Part shown: positions 1 through 6,079 of the stretch, piece by piece | Numbering within the stretch: position 1 is the stretch's first letter | How the letters are laid out: every line of letters begins with the position of its first letter | Source of the DNA: Chloroflexota bacterium | Lineage (GTDB): Bacteria > Chloroflexota > Dehalococcoidia > UBA1127 > JACQUN01 | Assembly (NCBI GenBank): GCA_016210285.1 | Contig: JACQUN010000175.1 | Span: forward strand, 1 to 12,421 | Length of the DNA: 12,421 nucleotides | Reading direction: 5' to 3' | Notes under the pieces: generated by a model | Seen by the model: the letters and a program-made list of their open reading frames with translations, nothing else | The model's database searches: none | What the model was told of the DNA's origin: nothing | Made by a program: the position numbers and the translations under genes

Positions 1-1665
1 TACGCGCGGGTTTCGACGGACCAACAAGTGGAGCGCGACTCGTTACTGAACCAGAGAGAGCAACTGAAGCGGTTCGCAGACCTGAGGGGGCGGCAGCTAA
101 AGCTGTACATCGATCCCGGCGTGTCAGCGAAGGACAAGGACAGGCCCGCCTTCTCTGAGCTCGTCGGCGACATTGAGCGGGGCCTGGTCGATATCGTTGT
201 CGTCACCAAGCTGGACCGCATCACTCGCAGTCTCCAGGACCTGCTCTGGCTTCTGGACTTCTTCCAGAAACACGGCGTTGCATTCATCTCGATCAGCCAG
301 CAGTTCGACACCGCATCTCCGGTCGGACGGTTCGGGCTGAACCTTCTCGGCAGCGTGGCGCAGTTGGAAAGAGAGTTGACAGCCGACCGAGTTACAGAGG
401 ATATGAAGGCCAGGGCGCGTCGCGGCCGCTGGAACGGCGGGATAGCGCCGCATGGGTTTATCTCGCAAACGCTGGCCTGTCATCTGTATCTGGAAGCCAA
501 GGCCCGCGCCTCGCTGAATGGAAATGGCAACGATCAGCGCGCTGTGCGGGCAGAGGTCAAACGGCTGGAAGCTGATCCCAACGTAAAAGCCGAGGCCGAG
601 ACGCACGCGCGGAAGATAGTGCCAGCGTCAAAGACGTTGGTCATCAACGAGGAAGAGGCGTGGGTGATCAGGGAAATCTTCGATCTCTACCTGAAGCACA
701 AGAGCTTCCGGGCTGTGGTTCATGCGCTGAACTCGCAAGGGCACAGGACGCGCAATGGCGAGACCTGGGCCGCGACTTCAATCAGAAGGATCCTGACTAA
801 CCCGAACTACTACGGCGCCCTGACCTACAACAAGCGGCGGGCGACGAAGCACACGTCGGTGCCGAGACCGGTCGAAGAACATATTACGGTCGAGGGAGCG
901 CTTCCTGAAATAATCAGCAAGGAACGGTTCGAGGAGGTCCAGCGCATCATCGCAGCGCACGGCTACACCGCGCCGGCGTCCAAGTCATCGGATTACCTGC
1001 TGACCGGGCTGGTGATCTGTGAGCACTGCGGCGGCAAGCTGCACGGCTACACAGGATTCTCCAAGCGTGGCAACCGTACCTACCGTTACTACCGTTGCTC
1101 TACTCACACGTCGAAGGGGTCGGCGGTCTGCAAGGGCAACGCCATCGACATGGCAACGCTTGAGAATATCGTCGTGACGGAGTTGAAGAAGCTCGGCTTG
1201 AATCCCGAACTGCTTGTCGAAAAGACCGGGGAGCAATCGCAGCGCTTCGCCCTGGAGGTGGTGCCGCTCAGAAACAAAGCGGCCGTGCTGGAATCCAAGA
1301 CAAAGGAATTGGAGCGCCGCTCCCTGAATCTGATCGAGCTTTACGAGCAGACCCTTATCACAAAAGAGGAGTTCGTCTCCCGCAGAAAGAGCCTGGAAGC
1401 TGAGAAGGCCGCGGTCGAGCAGGAGCTGATGAACGTGCGGACCGAGCTTGCCGCCAACGAGCTGAGCCGGTACGACATCGAGTCGGTGGCGGGCACTCTG
1501 CGCACCCTGGGGGAGGTATACGACCACCTGGAGTTCGCCGAGCGCAAGGAGTTGCTGCGCTCTGTGCTTAGCTCGGTCGTCGTGGGGAAGCACTCTGTGA
1601 CTTACAACGTGTTTGCTTTGCCTGGGCTGATTGTGGATTCGGACCACGCGGTCAGGGGTTCATAG
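1..1665 (+). CDS. Large serine recombinase (integrase), 5' end cut by window edge
   Basis: This is a site-specific DNA recombinase of the large serine family, which integrates and excises mobile elements through a 5'-phosphoserine DNA link. The frame is already open at base 1 and gives 554 residues, so only about 5-15 N-terminal residues are missing. The N-terminal catalytic domain opens with YARVSTDQQ, whose Ser5 is the nucleophile, and continues with the conserved KLDRITRS around bases 205-230. A recombinase domain follows (about bases 620-960), then a zinc ribbon starting CEHCGGKL near base 1018 with further Cys near 1096 and 1129. A Glu/Lys-rich coiled coil spans about bases 1270-1450, as expected for serine integrases. 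The gene points at the comM junction, and its stop codon lies in the comM-derived sequence. Its element extends left of the window. The family call is secure; the element type (phage, ICE or island) cannot be told. Confidence 0.93.
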   Translation, partial: YARVSTDQQVERDSLLNQREQLKRFADLRGRQLKLYIDPGVSAKDKDRPAFSELVGDIERGLVDIVVVTKLDRITRSLQDLLWLLDFFQKHGVAFISISQQFDTASPVGRFGLNLLGSVAQLERELTADRVTEDMKARARRGRWNGGIAPHGFISQTLACHLYLEAKARASLNGNGNDQRAVRAEVKRLEADPNVKAEAETHARKIVPASKTLVINEEEAWVIREIFDLYLKHKSFRAVVHALNSQGHRTRNGETWAATSIRRILTNPNYYGALTYNKRRATKHTSVPRPVEEHITVEGALPEIISKERFEEVQRIIAAHGYTAPASKSSDYLLTGLVICEHCGGKLHGYTGFSKRGNRTYRYYRCSTHTSKGSAVCKGNAIDMATLENIVVTELKKLGLNPELLVEKTGEQSQRFALEVVPLRNKAAVLESKTKELERRSLNLIELYEQTLITKEEFVSRRKSLEAEKAAVEQELMNVRTELAANELSRYDIESVAGTLRTLGEVYDHLEFAERKELLRSVLSSVVVGKHSVTYNVFALPGLIVDSDHAVRGS

Positions 1666-1666
1666 C
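1652..1666. other. Attachment-site junction of the integrated element inside comM
   Basis: Read on the minus strand, comM runs Met-Asn-Pro (ATG AAC CCC) and then hits TGA at 1654-1652, where intact family members continue with Cys-Pro-Cys-Gly. An intact gene would read TG(C/T) here, so identity to the chromosome is expected to extend through about caggggttcat on the plus strand and to stop at 1652-1654. The recombination crossover should lie in or next to this shared stretch. The second junction lies left of the window, so the exact core cannot be fixed. Confidence 0.7.
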
Positions 1667-2707
1667 CCCCACCAGCATGAAGCTGGCAGGGAAGGTGACG
1701 CTCCCCAGGGCACGGGAGATGGTGACAACCTTGTCTTCCATGGGCTGGCGCAGGACCTCCAGGACATGCTGGCCAAACTCCGGAAGCTCGTCCAGGAACA
1801 GGACGCCTCGATGCGCCAGGGTGACCTCGCCCGGACGCGGCCAGTGGCCGCCGCCGACCAACCCCGCGTGGGAGGTGGTGTAGTGAGGAGACCGAAACGG
1901 GCGATGGACGATGAGAGGCGTTTCCGACGGCAACATCCCCGCCACGCTATAGACCTTGGTCACCTCCACCGACTCGTGGTGGCTCATCCTCGGGAGGATC
2001 GAAGGGAGGGCACGAGCCAGGAGCGTCTTGCCGCTGCCGGGCGGGCCCACCATCAGCAGGTTATGTCCACCTGCTGCCGCTACCTCCAGCGCCCTCTTGG
2101 CATGCTCCTGGCCCCGGACATCGGACAGGTCGGGCCCGCCAGGGGCCTGCTCCAGGGACTGCAGGGCCTCCCTGTTCTGAGTGTAAGGGAGGATGATGAC
2201 CTCGCCCCGGACATGGGCAACCAGCTCCGACAGCGTGGCGACCGGGACGACCTGCATCCCCTCGACGAGGGACGCCTCTCTAGCGTCTACGGAGGGGACG
2301 AAAACCGTGCGAAACCCTTGCTCCGCGGCCACCGCGACCATGGGCAGGATGCCGGTGGTATGGCGGAGCGCTCCGTCCAGGGAGAGCTCCCCCAGGAAGA
2401 CCGCTTTCGAGACGTCTGAGGAGAGCTGCCCCGACGCTAGAAGCAGCCCCAGGGCTATGGGAAGGTCGTAGGCCGGCCCCTCCTTTTTCAGGTCAGCGGG
2501 GGCAAGGTTCACCGTGATGCGCCGGAGGGGGAACTCGCACCCTGAGTTGCGCACCGCCGCACGAACCCGCTCCCGGGCCTCCTGGACTGCCTTGTCCGCC
2601 AGCCCCACCACGGTGAAGGCAGGCAGCCCAGGCGAGATATCCACCTCGACCTCAACAATGGAGCCATCCAGCCCCACGACTGCACAGGTCTGCGCCTTGG
2701 CCAGCAT
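1652..2707 (-). pseudogene. comM: comM/yifB Mg-chelatase-like AAA+ ATPase, 3' part cut off by insertion
   Basis: ComM (YifB family) is a hexameric AAA+ helicase. In naturally competent bacteria it promotes branch migration of incoming DNA during transformation. The 351 residues seen start [15 protein letters not shown] and contain the N-terminal Lon-like domain (about 1-170). The Mg-chelatase-type ATPase follows, with Walker A GPPGSGKT at 221-228 and Walker B VLFLDE at 302-307. Family members are about 500 residues long, so roughly 150 are missing. The break comes right after FMLVGAMNP, where the conserved Cys-Pro-Cys-Gly should follow, and coincides with the end of the recombinase gene. The ATG at 2707 is chosen because GGGGGAA lies about 6 bases upstream, the family consensus starts there, and a promoter sits at 2739-2767. 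An upstream in-frame TTG at 2767 overlaps that promoter. The remaining fragment is probably inactive while the element stays integrated. Confidence 0.92.
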
Positions 2708-2738
2708 GAGATTCCCCCGGACCTCTTGACCTTCGCCT

Positions 2739-2767
2739 ATCGTAAGGGCTGGGGGGTGCAGCGTCAA
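2739..2767 (-). promoter_or_regulatory. Predicted sigma-70-type promoter of comM
   Basis: On the minus strand TTGACG (2767-2762) is followed after exactly 17 bases by TACGAT (2744-2739). Transcription would start near 2732, leaving a leader of about 25 bases before the ATG at 2707. The -35 match is 5 of 6 and the -10 match 4 of 6. Optimal spacing and the short distance to a clear ribosome binding site make this convincing for a sequence-only call. Confidence 0.6.
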
Positions 2768-2885
2768 ACCGCCCGGCCTTTCCGCAGGGGTGGTGCCTGG
2801 TCTGCCGGGGAGAGGCTAGCCAGGGTCACAGCAGAGCACCCGTCGGCGGGCACGGCGGGTAAACAGAACCCTGCACAGGGGGCTG

Positions 2886-3197
2886 CTACGACGTTGCCTG
2901 GGGAGGCCGAGGAGTGCGGCGGGCCTCACCGCGCGGCGGGCCCCCGCCCTGGGGGCCGCAGGTGCTGCATACCCGGTACGCAACCTGCCGGACCAGTCCG
3001 GGCAGCTTCTGCTTGCTGATTTGCTTGCTGCATTTGGAGCAGCGGATGGTGTGCCATACCTCGCTTGCAGGCGATTTCCACGTGCCCACTTGGGCCTCCT
3101 GCTCAGAAACCTTCCCCGTTTGAATAGACGCCTGTACCAGTGTACTGCAAATCCTCTTTCCCGTCGCCCTCTCCAGCAGCACCGACCACCTTGCCAT
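2886..3197 (-). CDS. Small hypothetical protein with two CxxC pairs (putative zinc ribbon)
   Basis: I do not recognise this 103-residue protein. It carries two Cys pairs, RCSKC (Cys53, Cys56) and VCSTC (Cys77, Cys80), separated by 20 residues with Lys/Gln-rich sequence between them, the spacing of a small zinc ribbon. The C-terminal 20 residues are Pro/Arg/Gly-rich and uninformative. The ATG at 3197 is preferred because GGGGGAG lies just upstream. The frame stays open to a GTG at 3263, which has no ribosome binding site at proper distance. It lies downstream of gdpD on the same strand, about 100 bases away. The paired cysteines could bind a structural metal, but the open frame could also be chance in GC-rich DNA, so the call is tentative. 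Confidence 0.42.
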   Translation of the reverse strand: MARWSVLLERATGKRICSTLVQASIQTGKVSEQEAQVGTWKSPASEVWHTIRCSKCSKQISKQKLPGLVRQVAYRVCSTCGPQGGGPPRGEARRTPRPPQATS

Positions 3198-3298
3198 CCA
3201 CTCCCCCTGAAGGGCACGACTGGGAAGCACCCGCTGGGTGATTGGGGGCGGGACAGTTGCCACGGGAGCGAAACCTGGCCTCCTGAACAGACAGGATT

Positions 3299-4078
3299 CT
3301 ATGGGCGGAGCCCGAGGGCCACCAGGGTCTCCAGGAGCAGGTCAGGGTAGTCGGTCTTTATGCAGTCCACCCCCCACATGGCGAGCCGCTGGGCCACATC
3401 CATCTCGTTGACAGTCCACGCATCCACGTAGCTCCCCGCCTTGTGCGCCGCAGCCACCAGCTCGGGGCGCACCGCAGACCAGTGGGGGTGAAGCACGAGG
3501 GCCCCAGCCCAGCGAGCCACGGCCACATGGTCAATGATGTCCCCCACATAACACACCCCACGCACCACCTCCGGACACAGCTCCCCCACCCTGCGGACGC
3601 AGTGGTGGTCAAACGAGAACACCTCGGTGTAGCCCACCATCTCGTACTGGCTCAGGAGGCCTATCACCCGCTCCTCGATGCCCTGGTAGCGCGTGGGCAG
3701 GTTCTTGATCTCCACCTTCACATACACCCTGCCGCGCGCCCAGGCCAGGAACTCCTCCAGGGTGGGGAGCCGCTGCCCTGCAAATTGAGGACGAAACCAG
3801 GCGCCTGCGTCCAGCTCCCTGAGCTCCCGCACCGTTTGCCAAGCCACTAGCCCCTTGCCGTTGCTGGTCCGCTCCAGTGTGTGGTCGTGGATGATGACCG
3901 GCACCCCGTCCTTGCTGAGGTGCACGTCGAGCTCAATGGCATCGGCCCCTTGATTCAGGGCAAGCTCGAAGGCAGCCATGGTGTTCTCGGGGGCGGAGCC
4001 TGCTGCCCCCCGATGGGCCACCAGCAGCGGACGGCCGCGCTTGAGGGCATCACGGTAGGACACCTTCGCCAGTGCCAA
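3299..4078 (-). CDS. Glycerophosphodiester phosphodiesterase (GDPD family)
   Basis: This enzyme hydrolyses glycerophosphodiesters to glycerol-3-phosphate and an alcohol, allowing reuse of deacylated phospholipids. It is 259 residues long, normal for bacterial UgpQ-type enzymes, and has no signal peptide, so it is probably cytosolic. Family motifs are complete: AHRGAAG with His22 and Arg23, PENT with Glu31, IELDVH with Glu49 and Asp51 for the metal, the catalytic IIHDHTLERT with His64, VKVEIKN with Glu123 and Lys125, and the C-terminal Trp of DAWTVNE. The start is a TTG backed by GAGGAGG about 6 bases upstream. That ribosome binding site overlaps the lipB stop codon, with only 11 bases between the two genes, so it is probably co-transcribed and coupled with lipB. 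No functional link to lipoylation is obvious. A tail fragment of a related gene occurs at 9583-9690. Confidence 0.93.
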   Translation of the reverse strand: MALAKVSYRDALKRGRPLLVAHRGAAGSAPENTMAAFELALNQGADAIELDVHLSKDGVPVIIHDHTLERTSNGKGLVAWQTVRELRELDAGAWFRPQFAGQRLPTLEEFLAWARGRVYVKVEIKNLPTRYQGIEERVIGLLSQYEMVGYTEVFSFDHHCVRRVGELCPEVVRGVCYVGDIIDHVAVARWAGALVLHPHWSAVRPELVAAAHKAGSYVDAWTVNEMDVAQRLAMWGVDCIKTDYPDLLLETLVALGLRP

Positions 4079-4084
4079 GCTGCG

Positions 4085-4091
4085 CCTCCTC
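4085..4091 (-). promoter_or_regulatory. Strong ribosome binding site of the GDPD gene, overlapping the lipB stop
   Basis: GAGGAGG reads on the minus strand directly over the TGA stop of lipB (4092-4090) and lies about 6 bases before the TTG at 4078. It decides the unusual start codon, since no ATG with comparable support precedes the catalytic HRG motif. It also suggests that ribosomes ending lipB reinitiate on the next gene. Confidence 0.75.
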
Positions 4092-4842
4092 AGATCGCTG
4101 CGGAGACCCCCGCATCACTGGGGCCGACGGCGCTCGGGACAGAAACACCCAACCCCTGCGGCTGAACCCTGAGCATCTCAAACCCAAAGGCCATTCCAAA
4201 GGAGTGCGCCAGCCGCTCCTTCACAGCGTCCATGGGCGCGGCCAAGCCCAGCTCCGCCGCCAGCGAGGTGACCCCCCTATCCCGGATGCCGCACGGAACA
4301 ATGTGGCGGAAAAAACCGAGATCGGTGTTGACGTTGAGGGCAAAGCCGTGCGTGGTGACCCCTCTGCTGACTTTCACCCCGATAGCAGCGATCTTCCGCC
4401 CGCTGACCCACACCCCCGTCAGCCCCTGGATGCGCTGGCCCATGACGCCAAATCCTAGCAGGGTTTCCATGATGACCGCCTCCAGGGCCCGGACGTACTG
4501 GATTGGCCCGCCCCACGCATGCAGGTTGATGATGGGATAGCCCACCAGTTGCCCTGGCCCGTGGTAGGTCACCTCGCCTCCCCGATCAACGGCATGGACC
4601 TGGACCCCGAGGCGTCCCAGGGTCTCTCTTGGCGCCAGGATGTCGGCCTCTCGGCCACGACGCCCGATGGTGAAGACATGGGGATGCTCTACGAGCAAGA
4701 GGGCATCGCTGACCTCGCCCTTCCAGCGCCGCTCCGCCAGGCTGCGCTGCATCTCCCAGGCAGCGATATAGCCCACCAACCCCAGGTCAACGACAAGGCA
4801 TGGGTTCGCCAAAGGCTTCGCCCTCAAGCTGGATTGGGACAC
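4090..4842 (-). CDS. lipB: Octanoyltransferase LipB
   Basis: LipB moves the octanoyl group from acyl carrier protein to the target lysine of lipoyl domains, the first step of endogenous lipoate synthesis; LipA then adds sulfur. The 250-residue protein has the HPHVFTIGRRG loop (about 53-63), the signature RGGEVTYHGPGQLVGYP (87-103), and TGVWVSGRKIAAIGVK with catalytic Lys150. HGFALNVNTDL and PCGI with the thioimidate-forming Cys184 follow. All active-site parts are present. The GTG at 4842 is taken because GGGGAG lies about 9 bases upstream. TTG codons shortly downstream (for example before ANPCLVVDLG) are possible alternatives, so the first dozen residues are uncertain. It is followed by the coupled GDPD gene. 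Its natural client in this window is the E2 lipoyl domain encoded at 6080-7429. Confidence 0.95.
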   Translation of the reverse strand: MSQSSLRAKPLANPCLVVDLGLVGYIAAWEMQRSLAERRWKGEVSDALLLVEHPHVFTIGRRGREADILAPRETLGRLGVQVHAVDRGGEVTYHGPGQLVGYPIINLHAWGGPIQYVRALEAVIMETLLGFGVMGQRIQGLTGVWVSGRKIAAIGVKVSRGVTTHGFALNVNTDLGFFRHIVPCGIRDRGVTSLAAELGLAAPMDAVKERLAHSFGMAFGFEMLRVQPQGLGVSVPSAVGPSDAGVSAAI

Positions 4843-4878
4843 GCCAACGAGCTCCCCAGTGAAGGAGCTATCATCTCC

Positions 4879-5001
4879 TCACGCGCTCAGCCCCGACAGC
4901 CCCGCGGGGGCCAGCAGCAGGGGTAGGGGACGCAGCTCCCGCTTCAGCGGGTCAAGGGCCAGGCCAAGGGACTCAAGGGTAAAGGCACCAAGCGGGTGGC
5001 G
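4879..5001 (-). pseudogene. C-terminal remnant of a clan AA aspartic-protease-like gene
   Basis: Between the stop of the MBL-fold gene and lipB, the minus strand stays open for about 40 codons and encodes HPLGAFTLESLGLALDP followed by LKRELRPLPLLLA, then a TGA at 4881-4879. From memory, this closely resembles the C-terminus of small bacterial retropepsin-like (clan AA) aspartic proteases. These end in a pattern of Leu-Leu-Gly-x-x-x-Leu-Glu-x-Leu-Gly-Leu-x-Val-Asp-Pro followed by a basic, Pro-containing tail. No start codon or ribosome binding site exists, and the catalytic Asp-Thr/Ser-Gly half is absent, so this is a leftover gene tail rather than a gene. The resemblance is by eye; a profile search would decide. 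Confidence 0.5.
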
Positions 5002-5019
5002 TCGCCTTGAGCGAGAACC

Positions 5020-5838
5020 TTACCCATGAATCTGCTGGATGTACCGCTCCGCCGAGCGCTCCAGGGCCTTCAGCCCGTCCTGGGCCACGGTGCGTCCCCA
5101 CCATCCGCCGTAGATGCGGTCAAAGGGGTAGCGCCGCACCGTGTTGACAATATGCCGGACAGTAGAGGCAGACAGAGGAACGATGTTGGGATAGCTATAC
5201 ATGAAGCTAACCCAACGCCGGTCCAGCACCACCTGGATGGTGTCTCCCACCAGGAGAGCGCCTCGCCCATTTCCACCCGCCGCCCAGTGGATGACCGTGC
5301 TCCCGTCGAAGTGGCCCCCGCATTGGATGAGGGTGAGGCCCGGCGCCAGCTCCCTGGAGCCCTGGAACAGTCGAATGACCGGGTCGGTGCGCGTTATCCA
5401 CTGCTTATCGGCATCGGGGATGTAGATAGGAACGCCGCCGAAGGCGTGGCTCCACTCCACCATCACCCCGTAGAAGTGGGGGTGTGAGATAGCGATGGCA
5501 TGAATCCCCCCCAGGGCCTTGACCTGCTGAATCGTCTCGTCATCAATATAGCTGATGCAATCCCAGAGGATGTTGCCGTGAGGGGTCTGGACCAGCAGGG
5601 CCCTCTGGGCAATGGCGAAGTTGGGCTGGGTGCCGATGCCGTAGAGGCCCGGCTCCCCCGGGTTCTCGGCCCGGATCACGTTGCGGTATCCTGCGGCCTT
5701 CATGTCCTTGAGCGTGATCCACACCTGCCCCTCCCACCGGACCCACTGTCGCTCATCTTCGCAGATGATGCACCGGGGCGGGTAGCCTTCCCTTGCGCCA
5801 AACTGCACTCCGCAGATAGTGCAGATATAGTTCTCCAC
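5020..5838 (-). CDS. Zinc-ribbon plus metallo-beta-lactamase-fold hydrolase-like protein
   Basis: This 272-residue protein begins with a short zinc ribbon, CTIC (Cys6, Cys9) and CIIC (Cys23, Cys26), followed by an MBL-fold domain. The first metal-binding motif reads SHPHFYG (His119, His121). The usual HxHxDH would have Asp and His where Tyr123 and Gly124 stand. A later GGHFDGS (His176) and LLVGDT (Asp199) are in the expected places. One metal site could therefore form, while the second lacks its key ligands. The substrate is unknown, and such proteins are usually annotated only as MBL-fold hydrolases. The GTG at 5838 has an outstanding ribosome binding site (GGAGGAGG). The frame continues upstream to 5979, but that part lies in a MITE-like repeat and is not protein. 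The gene is downstream of the dehydrogenase operon, separated from it by the repeat. Confidence 0.85.
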   Translation of the reverse strand: MENYICTICGVQFGAREGYPPRCIICEDERQWVRWEGQVWITLKDMKAAGYRNVIRAENPGEPGLYGIGTQPNFAIAQRALLVQTPHGNILWDCISYIDDETIQQVKALGGIHAIAISHPHFYGVMVEWSHAFGGVPIYIPDADKQWITRTDPVIRLFQGSRELAPGLTLIQCGGHFDGSTVIHWAAGGNGRGALLVGDTIQVVLDRRWVSFMYSYPNIVPLSASTVRHIVNTVRRYPFDRIYGGWWGRTVAQDGLKALERSAERYIQQIHG

Positions 5839-5842
5839 GCTG

Positions 5843-5850
5843 CCTCCTCC
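5843..5850 (-). promoter_or_regulatory. Ribosome binding site fixing the GTG start of the MBL-fold gene
   Basis: GGAGGAGG on the minus strand ends 4 bases before the GTG at 5838. It rules out the 47-residue upstream extension that the open frame would allow through the adjacent mobile repeat. The boundary repeat of that element begins at 5852, right beside this site. Confidence 0.8.
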
Positions 5851-5851
5851 C

Positions 5852-6024
5852 CTAACAGGGTGATGAAAAACCCTTTTCGACCATCCCCCTAACCCCTTTC
5901 CTTCGCCAGGCTCAGGACAGGCTCTGGCCAGGAAGGGGGTACAAATTGTATCTGGGAGACACCCCCATACCCCTGTCAAAGGGGCTTCGCCCCTCTGATC
6001 ACCCCTTTTTCAGCAGCCTGCTAA
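5852..6024. mobile_element. MITE-like non-coding element with terminal inverted repeats
   Basis: The ends 5856-5870 (cagggtgatgaaaaa) and 6006-6020 (tttttcagcagcctg) form imperfect inverted repeats, with 13 of 15 bases matching. They are flanked on both sides by ctaa (5852-5855 and 6021-6024), a plausible 4-bp target duplication. The 165-bp body has no gene. It holds a perfect small hairpin with a ttc loop near 5980-5995, an inverted repeat tacaaattgta at 5940-5950, and a partly palindromic stretch around 5906-5932. Translated on the minus strand it gives the residue string CPEPGEGKG, which I associate with spurious proteins from repeat-rich Chloroflexota genomes. It separates the dehydrogenase operon from the MBL-fold gene. 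No transposase is present, so mobilisation would be in trans. Confidence 0.62.
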
Positions 6025-6058
6025 GGTCCCGCACAGGCTCCTGTCCCATGAGGGGACC
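6025..6058. terminator. Possible stem-loop after the E2 gene
   Basis: ggtccc (6025-6030) pairs perfectly with gggacc (6053-6058), and the loop contains a second small inverted repeat, acagg/cctgt (6033-6044). It lies about 20 bases past the E2 stop codon on the minus strand, where an operon terminator would be expected. There is no run of U after it, so a classical intrinsic terminator is doubtful. It may instead be an RNA-stabilising or transposon-flank structure. Confidence 0.3.
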
Positions 6059-6079
6059 CCCTGATCTGTTTCTGGTGGA

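Noticed and set aside
124..1647. Several minus-strand open frames under the recombinase gene
   Set aside because: They have no motifs, and the recombinase domains lie on the other strand across the whole stretch.
2842..2865. Hairpin (accc.../...gggt) between the small zinc-ribbon gene and comM as terminator
   Set aside because: The stem is only five pairs, the loop is large and no T-run follows.
2816..3217. Arg/Ala/Gly-rich open frames on both strands in the gap between comM and the GDPD gene
   Set aside because: Their composition is typical of GC-rich shadow frames, with no motifs; only the frame with paired CxxC motifs was kept.
4863..4885. Imperfect inverted repeat around gaaggag/ctcctc before lipB as a riboswitch or operator
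   Set aside because: It is short and imperfect, and no known RNA element resembles it.
4519..4926. Plus-strand open frame under the lipB 5' half and upstream region
   Set aside because: It is antisense to a clear lipB coding sequence and shows no recognisable feature.
5839..5979. N-terminal extension of the MBL-fold protein
   Set aside because: It is encoded by the MITE-like repeat, and the strong ribosome binding site at 5843-5850 places the start at 5838.
5945..5979. Promoter inside the MITE (TTGACA and TACAAT)
   Set aside because: The hexamers are 23 bases apart, outside normal spacing, so it is mentioned only as a possibility.
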